Source: an uncultured Clostridium sp.
GTDB lineage: Bacteria > Bacillota > Clostridia > TANB77 > CAG-508
NCBI GenBank assembly: GCA_947571115.1
Contig: CANOWW010000016.1
Coordinates: 1-39,955, forward strand
Reading direction: 5' to 3'
DNA: 39,955 bases
Below, piece after piece: positions 37,849 through 39,955 of the stretch (positions within the stretch are counted from its first letter, which is position 1; every line of letters begins with the position of its first letter). The notes below the pieces were generated by a model. That model was not told the DNA's origin and ran no database searches. It saw only the letters and a list, made by a program, of their open reading frames with translations. The translations under genes were made by a program, and so were the position numbers.

Positions 37849-38652
37849 ATGAAGTTAAAAGTATTAGAAGATAATAATACATTTATAGATATGTATTATT
37901 TAGGAGAACCAGCTGTAAGTTATTATATTGAAGATGGAGAGCATAGAATTTTATTTGATACAGGTTATTCAAATGCATTTATAGAAAATGCTAAAAAGAT
38001 GGATATTGACTTGAATAAAATTAATAAACTTGTTATATCTCATGGACACAATGATCATACAGGAGGACTTAAATATTTTTTTAAAGAAAAAAGAAATGTC
38101 GAATTAATTGCTCATCCAGAATGCTTTAATTATAAAGAAGATGATACTGGATTATATATTGGTAGCTCATTGTCAAAAGAAGAACTTTCTAAGGTATGTA
38201 AATTAAATTTATCGAAAAGGCCTATTCAAATTAGTGAACATATTACTTATTTAGGCGAAATACCTGCATCCATTGATTTTGAGCCAAGATGTACTATAGG
38301 TAAAAGTATCATTAATGGTGAAAAAGTAGATGATATAATAGAAGATGATTCGGCTATTGTGTATAAAAGTAATAAAGGTTTATTTATTATAACTGGTTGT
38401 TCGCATAGTGGAATTTGTAACATTATTGAATATTCCAAAAAGGTTTGTAAGGATGAACGAATATATGGTATTATTGGAGGTTTTCATTTATTTGAAAATG
38501 ATAACAGATTAGAACATACTATCAAATATTTAAAAGACAATGATATTAAGTTATTATATCCATGTCATTGTATTTCACTTGAATGCAAGATAGAAATTGC
38601 AAAACAAATGAAAATCTATGAAGTGGGTATAGGACTAAACCTAGATATTTGA
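37849..38652 (+). CDS. Metallo-beta-lactamase-fold hydrolase, DHPS-synthase-like
   Basis: 267 residues. Zinc motif SHGHNDHTGG, then FITGCSHSGICNII, GIIGGFHLFEN and PCHCISLECK, the set typical of the archaeal/bacterial 7,8-dihydropterin-6-methyl-synthase-like branch of the fold. Ligands appear complete. The real substrate in bacteria is unknown. AAAGGTG lies ahead of ATG 37849. With the preceding methyltransferase it forms a two-gene plus-strand unit ending at the hairpin 38741-38773. Confidence 0.82.
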   Translation: MKLKVLEDNNTFIDMYYLGEPAVSYYIEDGEHRILFDTGYSNAFIENAKKMDIDLNKINKLVISHGHNDHTGGLKYFFKEKRNVELIAHPECFNYKEDDTGLYIGSSLSKEELSKVCKLNLSKRPIQISEHITYLGEIPASIDFEPRCTIGKSIINGEKVDDIIEDDSAIVYKSNKGLFIITGCSHSGICNIIEYSKKVCKDERIYGIIGGFHLFENDNRLEHTIKYLKDNDIKLLYPCHCISLECKIEIAKQMKIYEVGIGLNLDI

Positions 38653-38740
38653 ACATTAATATAAATTACAGGAGATTAATTTAGAAGAATAAATTAAATT
38701 GCATTACCTATACATTAAAGCAATAATTTATTTTAAAATT

Positions 38741-38773
38741 AAAAGCGAATGAATTTTTTACTCATTCGCTTTT
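38741..38773. terminator. Perfect bidirectional terminator
   Basis: AAAAGCGAATGA (38741-38752) and TCATTCGCTTTT (38762-38773) are exact complements around a nine-base loop, ending in T's on both strands. It separates the plus-strand cargo pair from the minus-strand mobilization genes. Confidence 0.85.
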
Positions 38774-38782
38774 AACCACTTT

Positions 38783-39172
38783 TTACACATAAATCAATTC
38801 GCTAAAAACAATTTCTTCTGCTTGAGCCTTAATAGAGTTCATAGTACCTACCCAATAAAGCATATCTGTATTTTTCATATCTTCGGTCAAGTCGCTTTTT
38901 GCTTTTAACTCACTAATAATCTGTTGCACTCTATTATCTGCCATTTTTTGTATTTCTTTCAAATGTGTATTTAATGTTCCATCCATTAGCATTATAGTAT
39001 AATCAGCTTTTTTGTGTTCTTTCAAATATTTCAATCTCATTCTTCCATATTTATTTAAAGTAATTTTTTCTTGTTTAGGCATTGATAGGTTTGGTATATA
39101 ATAATCTCCATCTAAATAATATTCAATACCTGTTCTTTCATCAATTTTTGTTTTTGGTAATTCATTATTCAT
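38783..39172 (-). CDS. TnpV-type transposon protein
   Basis: About 129 residues from ATG 39172, chosen because GGAGG stands just before it; the open frame extends further but without a site. YYLDGDYYIPNLSMP, KYGRMRLKYLKEHKKADYT and the closing WVGTMNSIKAQAEEIVFSEL closely follow the TnpV family of clostridial mobilizable transposons. Its biochemical role is not established. It lies 16 bp after the Mob gene and shares its strand. Confidence 0.8.
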   Translation of the reverse strand: MNNELPKTKIDERTGIEYYLDGDYYIPNLSMPKQEKITLNKYGRMRLKYLKEHKKADYTIMLMDGTLNTHLKEIQKMADNRVQQIISELKAKSDLTEDMKNTDMLYWVGTMNSIKAQAEEIVFSELIYV

Positions 39173-39188
39173 AACTTTTTTCCTCCTT

Positions 39189-39955
39189 TTAAAATCTTGT
39201 ATCATTATTTTTCTTTTTACTTTTAGTTTGCTTGTTTTCATCTGGTATAGTTACTTTTCTAGCAATATTATTTGCAATTTCATTATCATTGTTGTCGAAT
39301 ATGCCATTTTTATATAGGTCATCACTAACAATCTTGTAGTTATTATCTTTATCATAGCAAATTCTTTTGTGGAAATGGCTCATAATACTATACCAAAAAC
39401 CTTTAAATTTTTGCAATTCTTGTTTTAGTTTATCTTTTTCAGCTCGTAATTTGCTAATAATCTTGTCTTTAGTAGATAGTTCATTTTTCAAACTGCCGAT
39501 TTCATTATCTTTTAGTTCTATTTGATATTTAAGTGAACGATTTTCTTTTTCTATTTCAAAAGAACTATGTTCAAAATCTTTAATCGCCATATTTAAGTCA
39601 TTTACACTTCTAACAGTTTTGGTAATATCTTTTACATCATTTGTATAATTTTTGATTCTCAGGACATCCTCGTTTGAAATTACCATATTATTTTTGTTTA
39701 GCTTAGTAGGTTTTAACCTTTCTAAAATTTTGTCTATATCTTTGCTTGTATTATCAAGTTCTTTCGTTTGATTATTAGCTTTTTGAAGTTTTTGCTCTTT
39801 CTGTTTTAGCTGTTTCTTTATTTCTCTATAATCTCCCATATCTTTAACATTTATATCTTGATTTCTGCCTTTTTGTTTTTCTTTTAGTTTAAAATCCATA
39901 TCATAGAACTTATTAAAAGACTTTATACAAGCATTTCTCATTTTATCTTGTATTT
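39189..39955 (-). CDS. Mob/Pre (MobV-type) relaxase, C-terminal part, runs off window
   Basis: The reading frame is open to the window end, and ATG 39941 is probably internal, so the catalytic N-terminal domain is outside. What is seen: a long coiled coil (KQLKQKEQKLQKANNQTKEL; later EIEKENRSLKYQIELKDNEI), then the end region FKGFWYSIMSHF and SDDLYKNGIFDNNDNEIANN, typical of plasmid mobilization/recombination proteins of Gram-positive mobilizable elements. Together with TnpV it marks an integrative or mobilizable element reaching in from the right. Confidence 0.75.
   Translation of the reverse strand, partial: IQDKMRNACIKSFNKFYDMDFKLKEKQKGRNQDINVKDMGDYREIKKQLKQKEQKLQKANNQTKELDNTSKDIDKILERLKPTKLNKNNMVISNEDVLRIKNYTNDVKDITKTVRSVNDLNMAIKDFEHSSFEIEKENRSLKYQIELKDNEIGSLKNELSTKDKIISKLRAEKDKLKQELQKFKGFWYSIMSHFHKRICYDKDNNYKIVSDDLYKNGIFDNNDNEIANNIARKVTIPDENKQTKSKKKNNDTRF

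Overview
The window looks like chromosome of a low-GC Clostridia-type Firmicute, probably an uncultured gut lineage. The evidence is strong AGGAGG-type ribosome sites, TTGACA/TATAAT promoters, strong A/T bias at third codon positions, a CD1247-type zinc-ribbon protein, DUF2508, UPF0182, a zinc-lid adenylate kinase and prepilin-like surface proteins with InlB-type repeats. Most genes lie on the minus strand.

Layout. 1-2.1 kb: a cut-off prepilin-like surface gene, a divergent Xre regulator and a secreted M23 peptidase. 2.1-5.7 kb: a minus-strand housekeeping run (zinc ribbon, EF-P, M24 peptidase, prepilin peptidase, YqeG phosphatase, Nudix). 5.7-11 kb: Nudix and nucleotide-metabolism genes, a methyltransferase, a broken MFS transporter and engB, interspersed with a four-copy intergenic repeat. 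11-14.7 kb: purH, a small membrane protein, an RluA-type pseudouridine synthase and a nitroreductase. 14.7-21.9 kb: clpX-clpP, a second prepilin-like gene with an unusual structured 3' region, rnpB, a regulator, a DUF4116 protein, adk and rsmA. 22-35.8 kb: queH, two GT-C-like membrane proteins, ruvB, ligA, a YhaM-like HD protein, pgsA, UPF0182 and ftsY. A small-RNA locus and a BECR-like gene lie near 26-27 kb. 35.8-40 kb: an AT-rich accessory end with a methyltransferase, a metallo-hydrolase, TnpV and the C-terminus of a Mob/Pre relaxase, that is, part of a mobilizable element.

Main observation. Four genes (prepilin-like 1-641, M23 peptidase, prepilin peptidase, ftsY) are each split by a +1 frameshift. 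In all four the break lies exactly at an in-frame CGG codon: NNN-C-GGN, with the correct protein resuming at the GGN glycine codon. Reading about 30 kb of other coding sequence by eye, I found in-frame CGG only twice, both in one 88-residue gene. This suggests that CGG is unassigned or very poorly read in this organism and that ribosomes step +1 over its C, which would make C insertions before glycine codons tolerable. A systematic sequence error is the competing explanation. ftsY is normally essential and its break falls inside the P-loop, which argues for recoding or error rather than gene death.

The second point of interest is the intact prepilin-like gene at 17.3-18.6 kb. Its C-terminal domain ends in a run of NNY codons before a GVRP motif, followed by two 11-bp-stem hairpins just after the stop codon. 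This resembles a diversity-generating-retroelement target, although no reverse transcriptase is in the window.
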